The translations under genes and the position numbers were made by a program. This document shows, one piece after another, positions 19,509-31,208 of a stretch of DNA of 64,000 nt (within the stretch, counting starts at the first letter, position 1; every line of letters begins with the position of its first letter). The notes under the pieces are model-generated. The model saw nothing but the letters and a program-made list of their open reading frames with translations, searched no databases and had not been told where the DNA came from. This stretch comes from Prevotellaceae bacterium (GTDB taxonomy: Bacteria > Bacteroidota > Bacteroidia > Bacteroidales > UBA932), in assembly GCA_031263585.1 (NCBI GenBank), contig JAISFN010000129.1, positions 25,957-89,956 of the forward strand, given 5' to 3'.

Positions 19509-22500
19509 TTAGCTAACTCCTTCTTCGTGTTCACCGGTATTGATAAAGTGAAAACGTTTCCTCAATTTGTCAACTTTGTTGCGCTCTCCATGCCGCGATA
19601 CAACAGCGTACATTACAGGTACAACAATTAATGTTACCAGGGTTGAGAATATTAGCCCGCCTATAACCGTAATACCCATTGGCGCCCAAATTTCAGCGCC
19701 TTCACCTGTACTTATGGCCATTGGAACCATACCTAAAATGGTTGTCAACGAGGTCATCAATACCGGACGTAAACGCGACTTACCCGATAAGGCAATAGCA
19801 TTATTCAACTCAAGGCCACGGTCTCGCATAAGGTTCATAAAGTCAACCAGCACAATACCGTTTTTAACCACAATACCTATAAGTAATACCATACCCAATG
19901 CAGCAATCATATTTAACGTAGTTCCGGTAATATACAAGGCTAATGCAGAACCCGATATCGCAAACGGGATGGCGAACATGATTACAAAAGGATTGGTAAA
20001 TGACTCAAACTGTGACGCCATTACGATGAATACCAGCAACAAGCTTAACAACATTAGCAAGCCCAAATCCATAAATGACTCTTGTTGATCTTCGTACACG
20101 CCACCGACATGAAGCATTACCTCTTGCGGAATTTCCATTTTGGCAATCTCGCTGTTTATTACTGTGGCCAAATCACCCAAGGCAATATCAACAGGTTTTA
20201 TCGATACTGTTACCATACGTTGTTTACGCTTATGCTCGATATTAGGCGGCGACCAGAACTCCTCAACCTTACCGATTTCCTTTACACGTATAGTCGTCCC
20301 CTGGGGAGTAAGCAAGCTCATTTCTTCAAGTTTATCAATTGAATTACGAGAATCTTCCTTTAAGCGTACAATAATATCGTATTCGTCGCCCGACTCCCTG
20401 AAATAACTGGCCAACAAACCATCGACCCTGTTACGTATGTAACCCGATGCTACGGACGTAGTTAAACCATGCTGGGCAAGTTTTTCCTTATCCAGAACGA
20501 TTTTTAGTTCGGGGCGGTCGTCTTTACGGCTTATTTGTATATCCGCAGCGCCCGGCACTTTTTCCATACGTTGCTTGACCTCTTCGGCCAATGCATTGGT
20601 CGTATTGAAATCGTAACCGTAAATTTCAATATCAACCGTATTGCTGCCTCCCATTCCTTGCGAAGTAGTTATGTTATAGTTTACTATTTCAGGATAATTT
20701 TTAAATCGCTTCCTCATATCATTGGCGATATCAAAAACACTACGTGTACGTTCCTTTATAGGCACCAATTTCATCGTAAAATTAATGTAATTCGATCCGT
20801 TTTGCGAAAACAACGATGCAATTCCGGCCTCGTCGTCGGAACCTGAAGATGCCGAGATCAATACAATTTCAGGATAAGCCGATCTCATCTCGTTTTCAAG
20901 GGTTCTTGCCGTTTTCATGGTTTCCTCTACCCTTGTTGCCGTATGCAGCTCAACCATTGCATTAATACGGCTCTCATCGGTTTCGGGCATAAAGTCGGTA
21001 CCAATAAATTTGAAAAGATACATCGAACTTACAAATATAACGGTTACAACAAGCATTACTACCTTTTTATGCCGCAAGCTCCAACGTAAAATTTTCTCAT
21101 AAAATCTGTCAAGCCAGTCGAGCGCCTTGCCAATTGTATTATCGTAACTAAATTTGCTTTGTTTTCTATTTTTATCAAAAGCCTTCAACATTTTCGACGA
21201 TAACATCGGGGTAAGGGTAATAGCCGCTACGGTAGATACCGTACATGTTATGGATACAATGAACCCTAACTGGCGGAACATAACCCCAGTCATGCCCCCA
21301 ACCATTGTCAACGGCAGGAACACAGCTAAAATAACCAAAGTAGTTACAATTACCGACAACCATACTTCGTTTGTTGCATAAATTGCCGCTTCGCGCGGGT
21401 TGCTGCCCCGTTCGATATGCTTAGTAATATTTTCCAGCACTACAATCGCATCATCCACAACCATACCGATGGCAATTGACAATGACGATAATGATATGAT
21501 ATTTATAGAATTGCCCGACATCATCAAATAAATGAACGCGGCAATTAACGATATCGGAATGGTAAGAGCAATGATAAACGTAGCACGCCAGCGACCTAAG
21601 AATACAAGAACCACTAAAATAACGAATATCAAAGCATACATCAATGTTTCGGACAAATTACTGATAGAGTTACTGATAAACTCCGACGAATCGTAAATTT
21701 CTTCTATTTTAATATCCGGAGGCAAGGTTGTTTGCAGCCTTGCTATTTCTGTCTGTACCCTGCTTGCAATGCTAACTGTATTAGCGCCCGATTGTTTCGA
21801 CACCATTAAACGCATACCTTCCATACCATTGACTCGTTCATCAATGCTGATATCTTTAATCGTATCCCGAACTGTGGCAACATCCCTAACATAAATGTTT
21901 TGCCCATTATAACTGCCAACAATCAGGTCGCGTATTTCGCTACTTTCGTTAAATTCTCCTTCAATGCGCAACTGGTAATCGTCCTTACCCATTTTCACAT
22001 TACCGGCGGGGGTATCCCTGTTTTCCGAAGCAATTACATTACCTATCTGCTCAATTGTTACATTGTATGCATCCATCCTATTGGCATCAACATCAACATA
22101 AATGGTACGTTTAGGAGCGCCCATCATCGACACGGTAGCAATTCCATCGATACGGTTTAACGGGTTTACCACTTTTTCATCAATAATTTTCTCCAACCCC
22201 GAATAGCTGTCTTCTGCAGTTATAGCATATACGGCAATAGGCATCATGTTAGTGTTAAATTTGAAAACCGTTGGGCGGTCGGCATTATCCGGCAGATAAT
22301 CATAAACCATATCCAGAGCATTCCTCACATCGCTTACTGCTACATCCAAATCCGTTTCCCATTCAAACTCAAGCGTAACGATCGACATGTTATCTATTGA
22401 AGAAGACTGGATTTCTTTTAATTTATCAACGGTGCTCAACCGGTCTTCTATTAACTTTGTAATATTCACCTCGATATCGGCAGCATTTGCCCCCGCATAT

Positions 22501-22649
22501 GTTGTCATAACCGAAATGTATGGCGGGTCCATTTCGGGCAATAAATCAACCGGTAACCGTGTTAGCGAATATAAACCCATCACAATTATCGCCACGAAAA
22601 CCATGATGGTTGTAATAGGTTTTTGAACCGCACTTTTATATATACTCAT
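19509..22649 (-). CDS. RND efflux permease (AcrB/HAE1 family)
   Basis: This 1046-residue inner-membrane proton-driven pump has the usual 12 helices and two large periplasmic loops. The start MSIYKSAVQKPITTIMVFVA leads into RLPVDLLPEMDPPYI. The TM4 proton-relay aspartates are in GMVVDDAIVVLENI, and a second-half GIVVKNGIVLVDFMN region corresponds to TM10. It acts with the adaptor upstream (163-bp gap) and the outer-membrane channel. Substrates cannot be inferred. A TetR regulator heads the operon. Confidence 0.95.
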   Translation of the reverse strand: MSIYKSAVQKPITTIMVFVAIIVMGLYSLTRLPVDLLPEMDPPYISVMTTYAGANAADIEVNITKLIEDRLSTVDKLKEIQSSSIDNMSIVTLEFEWETDLDVAVSDVRNALDMVYDYLPDNADRPTVFKFNTNMMPIAVYAITAEDSYSGLEKIIDEKVVNPLNRIDGIATVSMMGAPKRTIYVDVDANRMDAYNVTIEQIGNVIASENRDTPAGNVKMGKDDYQLRIEGEFNESSEIRDLIVGSYNGQNIYVRDVATVRDTIKDISIDERVNGMEGMRLMVSKQSGANTVSIASRVQTEIARLQTTLPPDIKIEEIYDSSEFISNSISNLSETLMYALIFVILVVLVFLGRWRATFIIALTIPISLIAAFIYLMMSGNSINIISLSSLSIAIGMVVDDAIVVLENITKHIERGSNPREAAIYATNEVWLSVIVTTLVILAVFLPLTMVGGMTGVMFRQLGFIVSITCTVSTVAAITLTPMLSSKMLKAFDKNRKQSKFSYDNTIGKALDWLDRFYEKILRWSLRHKKVVMLVVTVIFVSSMYLFKFIGTDFMPETDESRINAMVELHTATRVEETMKTARTLENEMRSAYPEIVLISASSGSDDEAGIASLFSQNGSNYINFTMKLVPIKERTRSVFDIANDMRKRFKNYPEIVNYNITTSQGMGGSNTVDIEIYGYDFNTTNALAEEVKQRMEKVPGAADIQISRKDDRPELKIVLDKEKLAQHGLTTSVASGYIRNRVDGLLASYFRESGDEYDIIVRLKEDSRNSIDKLEEMSLLTPQGTTIRVKEIGKVEEFWSPPNIEHKRKQRMVTVSIKPVDIALGDLATVINSEIAKMEIPQEVMLHVGGVYEDQQESFMDLGLLMLLSLLLVFIVMASQFESFTNPFVIMFAIPFAISGSALALYITGTTLNMIAALGMVLLIGIVVKNGIVLVDFMNLMRDRGLELNNAIALSGKSRLRPVLMTSLTTILGMVPMAISTGEGAEIWAPMGITVIGGLIFSTLVTLIVVPVMYAVVSRHGERNKVDKLRKRFHFINTGEHEEGVS

Positions 22650-22812
22650 AAATTATCTTCTTTTTTAATTAATTTATATAGATTCTAAACCGAGCTTGCG
22701 CACTCAGCGAAGTTAATCATGGTACAAAACCAAGATTTTATATTATTCAAAATAAAGCATATAAAATATAATGTAAATATATATCATACTTTAATATGAC
22801 ACAAAGGAGAAA

Positions 22813-23904
22813 CTATTCTTTCATTGTAATAACCTTAGCGGCTTTAACTTCCTCAACAACATCAATGTCAACACCATCAACCAAACGGCTCTGTCCCGAC
22901 ACTACAATCTTATCTCCTTCTTTTACTCCATTGGCCATTATTTCTATCTGGTCGTCAAACCGTTTACCCAAAGTAACATTAACACGCTTAGCCTTACCGT
23001 TTTCGGCTACAAATACATAACGGTCGTTCGAACCTTGCAGTTTTAATACGGCATAAGCCGGAGCCATAAGCGCTTGTTCTTCGCCAAGCTCTAGTGTTAC
23101 ACGGCAAAACATCCCCGGACGCAGTAATTCCTTCCCATTGGGCACTTTCACCTCTACCTGAAATGTGCGCGAACCCGCATCAATAGTCGGATGAATACGA
23201 AAAATATTGCCTTTAAATAATTGTCCCGAATAAATATCGCAGGTTAATTCAACCGGCATACCTATTTTAACCAATGGAAAATAAGATTCGGGGATTGATA
23301 CAAACGATTTCAGATTATCAATTTGCACAAGTGAAACAATTGCGGCTTTCCCGGCGGCAGTATTTGGCGAACCGGAATACATCTCGCCGTTTTCAAAATA
23401 TTTACCCGAAATAACTCCGCTGAAAGGGGCTAATAACTTAGTATTTTCTGCCAAGTAATCAACATTCGACTTTGCAATATCATATTGTGTTTTTGTTTGA
23501 TCATATACTTGTTTCGATATGCTACCCACTTTATTCAAAGTATCCATACGCTGGAAATCGGTAGCCAGGTTTTGTAATTGCACTTCGGCTTGGTAATACT
23601 GTGTACGATCCATCTGCACTAATAACTGGCCTTTTGTTACTCTCGATCCAATCTCTACAAAAATTTTTTCAATACGTCCCGGCGAAGCCGATGTTAAATA
23701 ATTCTCTTCAAAAGCAGCCAGTGTCGACGGGTACTCGATAGTATGCGCAACCGTTTGCTTTTCCAGCTTCATAACATTCACTTTTTCAACAATGGAAACT
23801 TTTGCCTGCGTTTGGGCTTCTTCATCTTTTTTAGAACCACAACTAAACGAGAACAAACAAAGCGTTCCTAGCAATACTGGATAAATAATTTTCATTTTAT
23901 TCAT
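22813..23904 (-). CDS. RND efflux periplasmic adaptor (membrane fusion protein)
   Basis: This 363-residue lipoprotein of the AcrA/MexA family has the signal sequence VLLGTLCLFSFSCGSKKDEE, with the lipobox cysteine at about residue 22. A biotinyl-lipoyl-like segment (GRIEKIFVEIGSRVTKGQLL), a short alpha-hairpin, the beta-barrel and the membrane-proximal domain follow. It bridges the RND permease and the TolC-like channel. The stop of the upstream tolC-like gene is 21 bp away, so co-transcription is expected. Confidence 0.94.
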   Translation of the reverse strand: MNKMKIIYPVLLGTLCLFSFSCGSKKDEEAQTQAKVSIVEKVNVMKLEKQTVAHTIEYPSTLAAFEENYLTSASPGRIEKIFVEIGSRVTKGQLLVQMDRTQYYQAEVQLQNLATDFQRMDTLNKVGSISKQVYDQTKTQYDIAKSNVDYLAENTKLLAPFSGVISGKYFENGEMYSGSPNTAAGKAAIVSLVQIDNLKSFVSIPESYFPLVKIGMPVELTCDIYSGQLFKGNIFRIHPTIDAGSRTFQVEVKVPNGKELLRPGMFCRVTLELGEEQALMAPAYAVLKLQGSNDRYVFVAENGKAKRVNVTLGKRFDDQIEIMANGVKEGDKIVVSGQSRLVDGVDIDVVEEVKAAKVITMKE

Positions 23905-23925
23905 AATATTTTGTTTTTCTAATTT

Positions 23926-25320
23926 TTACAATATTCCTAACAGTTTTTCCAATTCAACTTGCGCCTGCATTAGGTTTAACTTTGCCGATATATAACTATT
24001 TTCGGCCTGTAAGTAATTAGTATTGGCCGTAGTAAGGTCAAGGCTCGATATAACACCCTGGTCATATTTTACCTGCATGCTATTAAATACCTTACGCGAT
24101 GTTGATACATTTTTTTGCTGTGTTAAATACTGGTCGTAAGCATTTTGCAGATTGAAACGCAATTGCTTCTCCTGTATGGTCAATTGGTCGGCAATGTTTT
24201 CAGCTTCCACTTCTGCCGATTTCAAGTTAATTTTGGCCTCGGCCACTTTTTTATATCTGTCTCCACTCGAAAAAATAGGAATATTGGCAGTAAGTCCTAT
24301 AACGTGGGGAGGAGTCATATCAAGTCCCGATGTCCTTATTTTATATGTATAATTATAAAACCCAGCAATAGTAGGGGCATAGCTCCATTTTTGCAAATTC
24401 ACCTGTTTACCCATAATATCAACCTGTTGTTTCATCAACTTATAATCGATATTGGCATCCATGTTAAGGTCTTTCTCAAGCATATTGCCGATGTTTACGT
24501 CTTTTACCGCATCATTCAAATTGCCCACAATTTCTATCTCAACATTGCTTCCTGTGCCTAACTGCAAACGAAGCATGTTATAAGCAAGCTCAATATTGCG
24601 TTCGGTCGATTTCAACGTTGTTTCCATGGTCATTACTTGAACCATGAGCTGGTCGACGTCGGTTTCTTCGGCAACACCGGCTTTAAACGTAGCTTCCGTT
24701 TTTCGGTATATATCTCTCAGGTTATCTAAATTTTTCATAACTATACCCTTAACTTCCTCGGCCATAAGTACATTATAAAATGCTGTCGATACGGTTTGTT
24801 TCACCTCCAGCTCGCTCCGCATCTTTTGCGTTTCGGCAATTTGCTTCGCCATTTTCGACAACTCGATACCAACCCAGTAATTTCCGCTGAATATCAGTTG
24901 GCTTACCTGAAGTTTGGCCGTGCTGACATCCTTCATCTTCGACGACCCAATATTGCTGAACAAATCGCCGAACACGCCGAAAATCTTGCCGACAGATTCG
25001 GTCGATAATTCGGGTATTTCAGGTAATTGCATTCCTAAGCCACCACCGGCGCTGCTACCGAAATCCATTGTATAATTAAAATAATTTGTATAATCAACAG
25101 TTCCGCTAACCTGAGGTAAGCCTTGCGCTATTGCCTGCCACAATTGCGCTTGTGCAGCCTGAATAGATAAACCCGATTTTATAAGCGTTTTATTATATTC
25201 TAATGCATAATGCTTTGCACTGTCTAAGCTCAAAACCAGTTTCTCCTGAGCAAACAACGATGCACTACCGGTTAGCAATGCCATTAATACTAATATTACC
25301 TTTTTCATTTTCATTTTCAT
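23926..25320 (-). CDS. TolC-like outer membrane efflux protein
   Basis: This 464-residue outer-membrane factor has a signal peptide (KKVILVLMALLTGSASLFAQ) and two repeats of the OEP domain rich in coiled-coil helices, ending SAKLNLMQAQVELEKLLGIL. It forms the exit duct for the RND pump encoded downstream. The N-terminal MKMKMKKV offers three possible ATGs; the third would shorten the product by four residues. It is preceded by a perfect palindrome that is a candidate TetR operator. Confidence 0.93.
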   Translation of the reverse strand: MKMKMKKVILVLMALLTGSASLFAQEKLVLSLDSAKHYALEYNKTLIKSGLSIQAAQAQLWQAIAQGLPQVSGTVDYTNYFNYTMDFGSSAGGGLGMQLPEIPELSTESVGKIFGVFGDLFSNIGSSKMKDVSTAKLQVSQLIFSGNYWVGIELSKMAKQIAETQKMRSELEVKQTVSTAFYNVLMAEEVKGIVMKNLDNLRDIYRKTEATFKAGVAEETDVDQLMVQVMTMETTLKSTERNIELAYNMLRLQLGTGSNVEIEIVGNLNDAVKDVNIGNMLEKDLNMDANIDYKLMKQQVDIMGKQVNLQKWSYAPTIAGFYNYTYKIRTSGLDMTPPHVIGLTANIPIFSSGDRYKKVAEAKINLKSAEVEAENIADQLTIQEKQLRFNLQNAYDQYLTQQKNVSTSRKVFNSMQVKYDQGVISSLDLTTANTNYLQAENSYISAKLNLMQAQVELEKLLGIL

Positions 25321-25346
25321 TTTCTTTAATCAAATAATCAATTTTA

Positions 25347-25364
25347 ATTAGGTTTAAACCTAAT
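25347..25364. promoter_or_regulatory. Perfect 18-bp palindrome, candidate TetR operator
   Basis: ATTAGGTTTAAACCTAAT is a perfect inverted repeat in the 67-bp space between tetR and the tolC-like gene. Its size suits a TetR-family dimer. Binding here could control the efflux genes independently of tetR itself. Confidence 0.6.
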
Positions 25365-25387
25365 ACATATACATTTGCTCTCTTTAT

Positions 25388-26020
25388 TTATCGGTTTCTA
25401 CTGTATCGCTTTAAATAATCGTCAAGAATTTGTATGCCTTTGGGCGTCGATATTCCTCTTATATACGTAACTACCATGTTTTCAAAAATACTTATTTCCA
25501 AAAAATCGTCGATGGATGAACCGATATCCGCATTGAACTTTTGAAATTGTTCCGAAAATATCAGATTGGCCTGTTCCGAAAACATAAACGCTGTTAACAA
25601 TGGATTAATATCAGCCCTGAATACTCCTTCCTCAATACCCTTACGCATAAGTTCTTCTATTCCTTTCTGTTTTCCTTCCTGATATTTTAACATGTGATCT
25701 CTATAAATTTCAGGATAATACCTTCCCAACTCCATCATGTATTTCAAGTTATGCTTTCCCTTAACATTCTGGCGATACAACAGCTGAAGACCGGCCTCGA
25801 GCACATTGTCCGCTTTTTCAAAAATTTCGGTTACCTGTACATTGGCCTGCTCCGACATATATTCGGTACATTTGGCCAGTAGCTCGTTCTTATCTTTAAA
25901 ATTCTCATAAATAGTTCGTTTCGATATTCCAAGATGTTTAGCTATTTCATCCATAGTGGTTTTAACACCATGCCTGACAAATAATAAATAAGACTCTTTT
26001 ATAATTCTTTCTCTTACCAT
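25388..26020 (-). CDS. TetR/AcrR family transcriptional regulator
   Basis: This 210-residue protein has an N-terminal TetR helix-turn-helix (TTMDEIAKHLGISKRTIYEN, residues about 20-40) and a divergent ligand-binding C-terminal domain. It is the first gene of the minus-strand efflux operon and presumably represses it; the inducer is unknown. Two inverted repeats nearby, one in its promoter (26052-26081) and one after its stop (25347-25364), are candidate sites. Confidence 0.92.
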   Translation of the reverse strand: MVRERIIKESYLLFVRHGVKTTMDEIAKHLGISKRTIYENFKDKNELLAKCTEYMSEQANVQVTEIFEKADNVLEAGLQLLYRQNVKGKHNLKYMMELGRYYPEIYRDHMLKYQEGKQKGIEELMRKGIEEGVFRADINPLLTAFMFSEQANLIFSEQFQKFNADIGSSIDDFLEISIFENMVVTYIRGISTPKGIQILDDYLKRYSRNR

Positions 26021-26040
26021 ACCTTATATTTTTTCGGTGG

Positions 26041-26081
26041 CAAAAATAATAAAAAAACTTTAAAAACAAAAAAAGTTTTTT
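26041..26081 (-). promoter_or_regulatory. Promoter of the efflux operon with overlapping inverted repeat
   Basis: On the minus strand TATTTTTG (26048-26041) matches TAnnTTTG and TTTG lies at 26070-26067, an 18-nt spacer. AAAAAACTTT (26052-26061) and AAAGTTTTTT (26072-26081) form an inverted repeat around the -33 element, a natural place for autoregulation. Confidence 0.5.
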
Positions 26082-26488
26082 AATTTTTTAATTTTATTTA
26101 TTTTACTGAAACATTGTACTATAAATAATAATATTGGGAATGCAAAGATGAGTTTATTTGCTAAACAAATGATGTTCTTATAACCTCCCAAAATGTTCAA
26201 TAAGCCTCGACTTTATACTGCACACGTACACTTTTTATGAAAAACGCTCGACACTCATCCTCGAAAAGAAAGTTTTCATTAAGAATTTATATATTAAATT
26301 TGTATTCAATTAGGGCAAACAGGCAAACTCGCAAGCTCGGTTCTGAATGAAATGAAGGATCTTTTTATGCAATGAGATATAAGACGCTTCACTAACATTC
26401 AGCATAACAAAGAAAAACATATAATTGTTATTGATTATGATTAACCTTACTGGTATCATTGTTATAAAAACCAAACTAAATTTTTACA
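26082..26488. other. Intergenic region upstream of gmd
   Basis: This is AT-rich sequence without a supported gene between the divergent tetR and gmd genes. It holds a copy of an interspersed element (26340-26362) and a -7-like TAAATTTG at 26295-26302 without a good -33 partner; the gmd promoter is therefore not firmly located. Confidence 0.4.
26340..26362 (-). repeat. Interspersed intergenic repeat, copy 1
   Basis: The minus strand reads AGATCCTTCATTTCATTCAG followed by AAC. It matches the plus-strand AGATTCTTCACTTCGTTCAT at 39419-39438 with a few mismatches. Elements of this wording are frequent between genes in Bacteroidota. Confidence 0.45.
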
Positions 26489-27547
26489 ATGAATAAAAAA
26501 ACAGCCTTAATAACCGGAATAACAGGACAGGACGGCTCATTCTTAGCCGAATTGTTAATTGAAAAAGGATACGAAGTGCATGGTATAATGCGCAGATCAT
26601 CATCGTTTAATACCGCTCGTATCGAGCATCTTTATTTCGACGAGTGGATTAAGGACATAAAACAAAAACGGTCAGTTGAACTGCATTACGGCGATATGAC
26701 CGACTCCAGTTCCTTATTCCGTATAATCCAACAAATTCAACCCGATGAGGTATATAACCTTGCCGCACAAAGCCATGTGAAAGTCTCATTCGATGTTCCC
26801 GAATATACTGCCGAGTGCGATGCCATAGGCACGCTACGCATTCTGGAAGCTGTAAGAGGTCTTGGATTGGAACAAAAAACCCGTATATATCAGGCATCTA
26901 CATCCGAATTATACGGCATGGTACAGGAAATACCTCAGAAAGAAACAACCCCATTTTATCCCCGTTCGCCTTATGGCGTAGCAAAACAATACGGTTTCTG
27001 GATTACAAAAAACTACCGCGAGGCTTATAACATGTTCGCTGTAAACGGAATTTTGTTCAACCATGAGAGTGAAAGGCGCGGCGAAACCTTTGTTACCCGT
27101 AAAATTACATTGGCCGCAGCCCGTATTGCTCACGGGTTGCAGGAACGCCTGTACATGGGCAACCTCAATTCGCAGCGCGACTGGGGATATGCCAAAGACT
27201 ATGTAGAGTGCATGTGGCTGATGTTACAACACGAAACCCCCGAAGATTTTGTAATTGCCACAGGCGAAATGCATTCGGTACGCGAATTTTGTACATTGGC
27301 TTTTGCCGAAGCGGGTATCGAACTGGAATGGAAGGACGAAGGTGTAAACGAAAAGGGAATTGATAAAAAAACCAGAAAAATAATTATTGAAGTCGATCCG
27401 AAATATTTCAGGCCGACAGAGGTTGAATTATTGTTGGGAAATCCCGCAAAAGCCAAAATGCTATTGGGCTGGAACCCCACAAAAACCCCGTTTAACGAGT
27501 TAGTTAAAATTATGGTTAAGCATGATATGGAATTTGTAAAGAAATAA
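26489..27547 (+). CDS. gmd: GDP-mannose 4,6-dehydratase
   Basis: This 352-residue extended SDR enzyme converts GDP-mannose to GDP-4-keto-6-deoxymannose, the first step to GDP-L-fucose. The NADP-binding [14 protein letters not shown] is at the N-terminus, STSELYG carries the catalytic Thr/Ser-Glu, and [10 protein letters not shown] the Tyr-x3-Lys. [15 protein letters not shown] is a family signature. fcl follows after 4 bp. This is the first gene of the polysaccharide locus. Confidence 0.96.
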   Translation: MNKKTALITGITGQDGSFLAELLIEKGYEVHGIMRRSSSFNTARIEHLYFDEWIKDIKQKRSVELHYGDMTDSSSLFRIIQQIQPDEVYNLAAQSHVKVSFDVPEYTAECDAIGTLRILEAVRGLGLEQKTRIYQASTSELYGMVQEIPQKETTPFYPRSPYGVAKQYGFWITKNYREAYNMFAVNGILFNHESERRGETFVTRKITLAAARIAHGLQERLYMGNLNSQRDWGYAKDYVECMWLMLQHETPEDFVIATGEMHSVREFCTLAFAEAGIELEWKDEGVNEKGIDKKTRKIIIEVDPKYFRPTEVELLLGNPAKAKMLLGWNPTKTPFNELVKIMVKHDMEFVKK

Positions 27548-27551
27548 TTTG

Positions 27552-28625
27552 ATGGATAAACAATCAAAAATATATGTTGCAGGCCATAAGGGGCTTGTAG
27601 GTTCTGCAATCTGGAAAGATCTTGTCTCAAAAGGCTATACTAACATGGTTGGCAGGGAATTCAGTGAACTAGATTTACGCGATAGCACGGCTGTAAGACA
27701 TTTTTTCGATACGGAAAAACCCGGATATGTTTTTCTGGCGGCAGCTAAAGTCGGTGGTATTATGGCAAATAATATCTATCGTGCCGAATTTATATACGAT
27801 AATATTCAAATTCAAAATAATATTATAAACGAAAGTTTCCGGCACAATGTAAAAAAGCTGTTATTTTTGGGCAGCACATGCGTATATCCTAAAAATGCGA
27901 ACCAACCCATACGGGAAACGGAGTTGCTGACATCCGAACTGGAATACACAAATGAGCCTTATGCCATTGCCAAAATAGCCGGATTGAAAATGTGCGAAAG
28001 TTTCAATATACAGTACAGCGCTAATTTTATTGCAGTTATGCCGACAAATTTATACGGCCCCAACGATAATTTCGACTTGGAACGCAGCCACGTACTGCCG
28101 GCCATGATCCGTAAAATTTATCTGGGCAAATGTATGATGGAGAACAATTGGGAAGCTATCCGCAACGATTTGGAAAAACGCCCCGTTGAAAACGTTAGCA
28201 ACTACAATGGCAACAACGAAATCGCAGCTATTTTACACAAATACGGCATTGACAATAACAGCATAACGCTATGGGGAACCGGCAAACCGTTACGCGAATT
28301 TCTGTGGAGCGAAGATATGGCCGATGCATCTGTTTTTGTAATGGAAAACATCAACTTCAACGATACATATAGCCTCGACAATAAAGAAATTCGTAATTGC
28401 CATATAAATATAGGAACCGGAAAGGAAATAACAATCAAGAGCTTATCCGAATTAATCGCTGCCGCTATCGGGTATAATGGCGATATTAAATTCGATGCAA
28501 CCAAACCCAACGGCGTTATGAGAAAATTGACCGACCCCTCGAAACTGAATAAACTCGGTTGGAAGCATAAAATTGAAATTGAAGAAGGCGTTGGGAAGCT
28601 GTACGCATGGTATATTAATAATTAA
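27552..28625 (+). CDS. fcl: GDP-L-fucose synthase
   Basis: This 357-residue NADPH-dependent epimerase-reductase completes GDP-L-fucose from the Gmd product. The N-terminal motif is GHKGLVGSAIW and the active-site segment LGSTCVYPKNANQPI, with the Tyr-Lys pair in EPYAIAKIAGLKMCE. The protein is longer than E. coli Fcl because of an insertion around residues 195-225 (MENNWEAIRNDLEKRPVEN). I believe this is common in Bacteroidales versions. The ATG at 27552 is used instead of the TTG three bases earlier. Confidence 0.95.
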   Translation: MDKQSKIYVAGHKGLVGSAIWKDLVSKGYTNMVGREFSELDLRDSTAVRHFFDTEKPGYVFLAAAKVGGIMANNIYRAEFIYDNIQIQNNIINESFRHNVKKLLFLGSTCVYPKNANQPIRETELLTSELEYTNEPYAIAKIAGLKMCESFNIQYSANFIAVMPTNLYGPNDNFDLERSHVLPAMIRKIYLGKCMMENNWEAIRNDLEKRPVENVSNYNGNNEIAAILHKYGIDNNSITLWGTGKPLREFLWSEDMADASVFVMENINFNDTYSLDNKEIRNCHINIGTGKEITIKSLSELIAAAIGYNGDIKFDATKPNGVMRKLTDPSKLNKLGWKHKIEIEEGVGKLYAWYINN

Positions 28626-28629
28626 AATA

Positions 28630-29363
28630 ATGGATGCCGTTATTATACAAGCCCGCACAGGATCGACCCGCTTACCCGGTAAAATCCTCCTCCCTTTTTA
28701 TCAAAACGAAAGCATACTGGATATTCTGGTAAAAAAGCTTAAAAAAAAACTTTCGATGCCCCTTATCATTGCAAGTACGACAAACCCCAATGATGATATA
28801 ATTGAGGCTATTTATAAAAAACAAGGCATAAACATTTTCAGGGGCGATGAAAACGATGTTTTAAAACGTTTTATCGACTGTGCCGAACAATACGGCGCAC
28901 AAAGAATTATACGCGTTTGCGCCGATAATCCTTTTCTGAACGTAGACTCATGCTTAGAGATACTGAATTATCAGGCAGACTATTGCTCATATCAAACATC
29001 CAGAGGAATTCCCAGTATCAAAACCCATTACGGTTTTTGGGCCGAAGCCATGACATTAGATGCTTTGATAAAAGTAAGCCAAAACGCCCGTGAAGCCGTA
29101 TATCACGAACACGTAAGCAATTATATATATGCCAACCCAACTAAGTTTGATATAAAATGGTTGCCGATACCCGCCGAGATAGAAAAGTTCAAAATACGAT
29201 TAACCATCGATACTGTTGAAGATTTTGAGATTGCCCAAAAGATATACAATGACTTATTCGAATACAATCATAATTTTTCACCCCGGGATGTTGTCGATTA
29301 TTTAAAAGCTAAAAACGAGTACTTGCCGCTAATGCATAAACAAATTGAAAAAAATACAAAATA

Positions 29364-29364
<1 letters not shown>
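28630..29364 (+). CDS. SpsF-like cytidylyltransferase, probable CMP-KDN synthetase
   Basis: This 244-residue nucleotidyltransferase-fold protein begins MDAVIIQARTGSTRLPGK, the CMP-sugar synthetase signature, with RVCADNPFLNVD later. It overlaps the next gene (TAATG), and the following two genes are a NeuB-type synthase and a HAD phosphatase. The trio matches B. thetaiotaomicron BT1715-BT1714-BT1713, reported to make CMP-KDN (from recall, not verified). I start it at the ATG at 28630, four bases after the fcl stop, rather than at an earlier start inside fcl. Confidence 0.75.
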
Positions 29365-30909
<1,545 letters not shown>

Positions 30910-31208
30910 TTTACAAAATCCCCTGCAAGTAATTATTATTAACTGATAATAAGATAATAAGATATTTATATAATAAAAAGATCCTATTTCAGTTATACTT
31001 TATAAATAAAATAGAGAATAACGCCATACGTATACACGCAACATAATAGTATAACGCTGTATTATTGTATTTAACAATAAATATTTATAATAAAATTTTT
31101 TATAATGATTTATTTTGTATTTTTGTTGGCTGATACATAATGCCCTAAATATCTGATTATATTGAATATCAACAAGTATGCATATTGGTATTTAATTTTG
31201 AATGATTT
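30910..31208. other. AT-rich promoter region of fhs
   Basis: No gene is seen in this 299-bp stretch. TATTTTTG at 31118-31125 matches the Bacteroidota -7 element TAnnTTTG, but a TTTG at the right upstream distance is missing, so the fhs promoter is only suggested here. Confidence 0.4.

Noticed and set aside
27199..27630. 143-codon minus-strand frame over the gmd/fcl junction
   Set aside because: It is antisense to two secure genes and has no motif.
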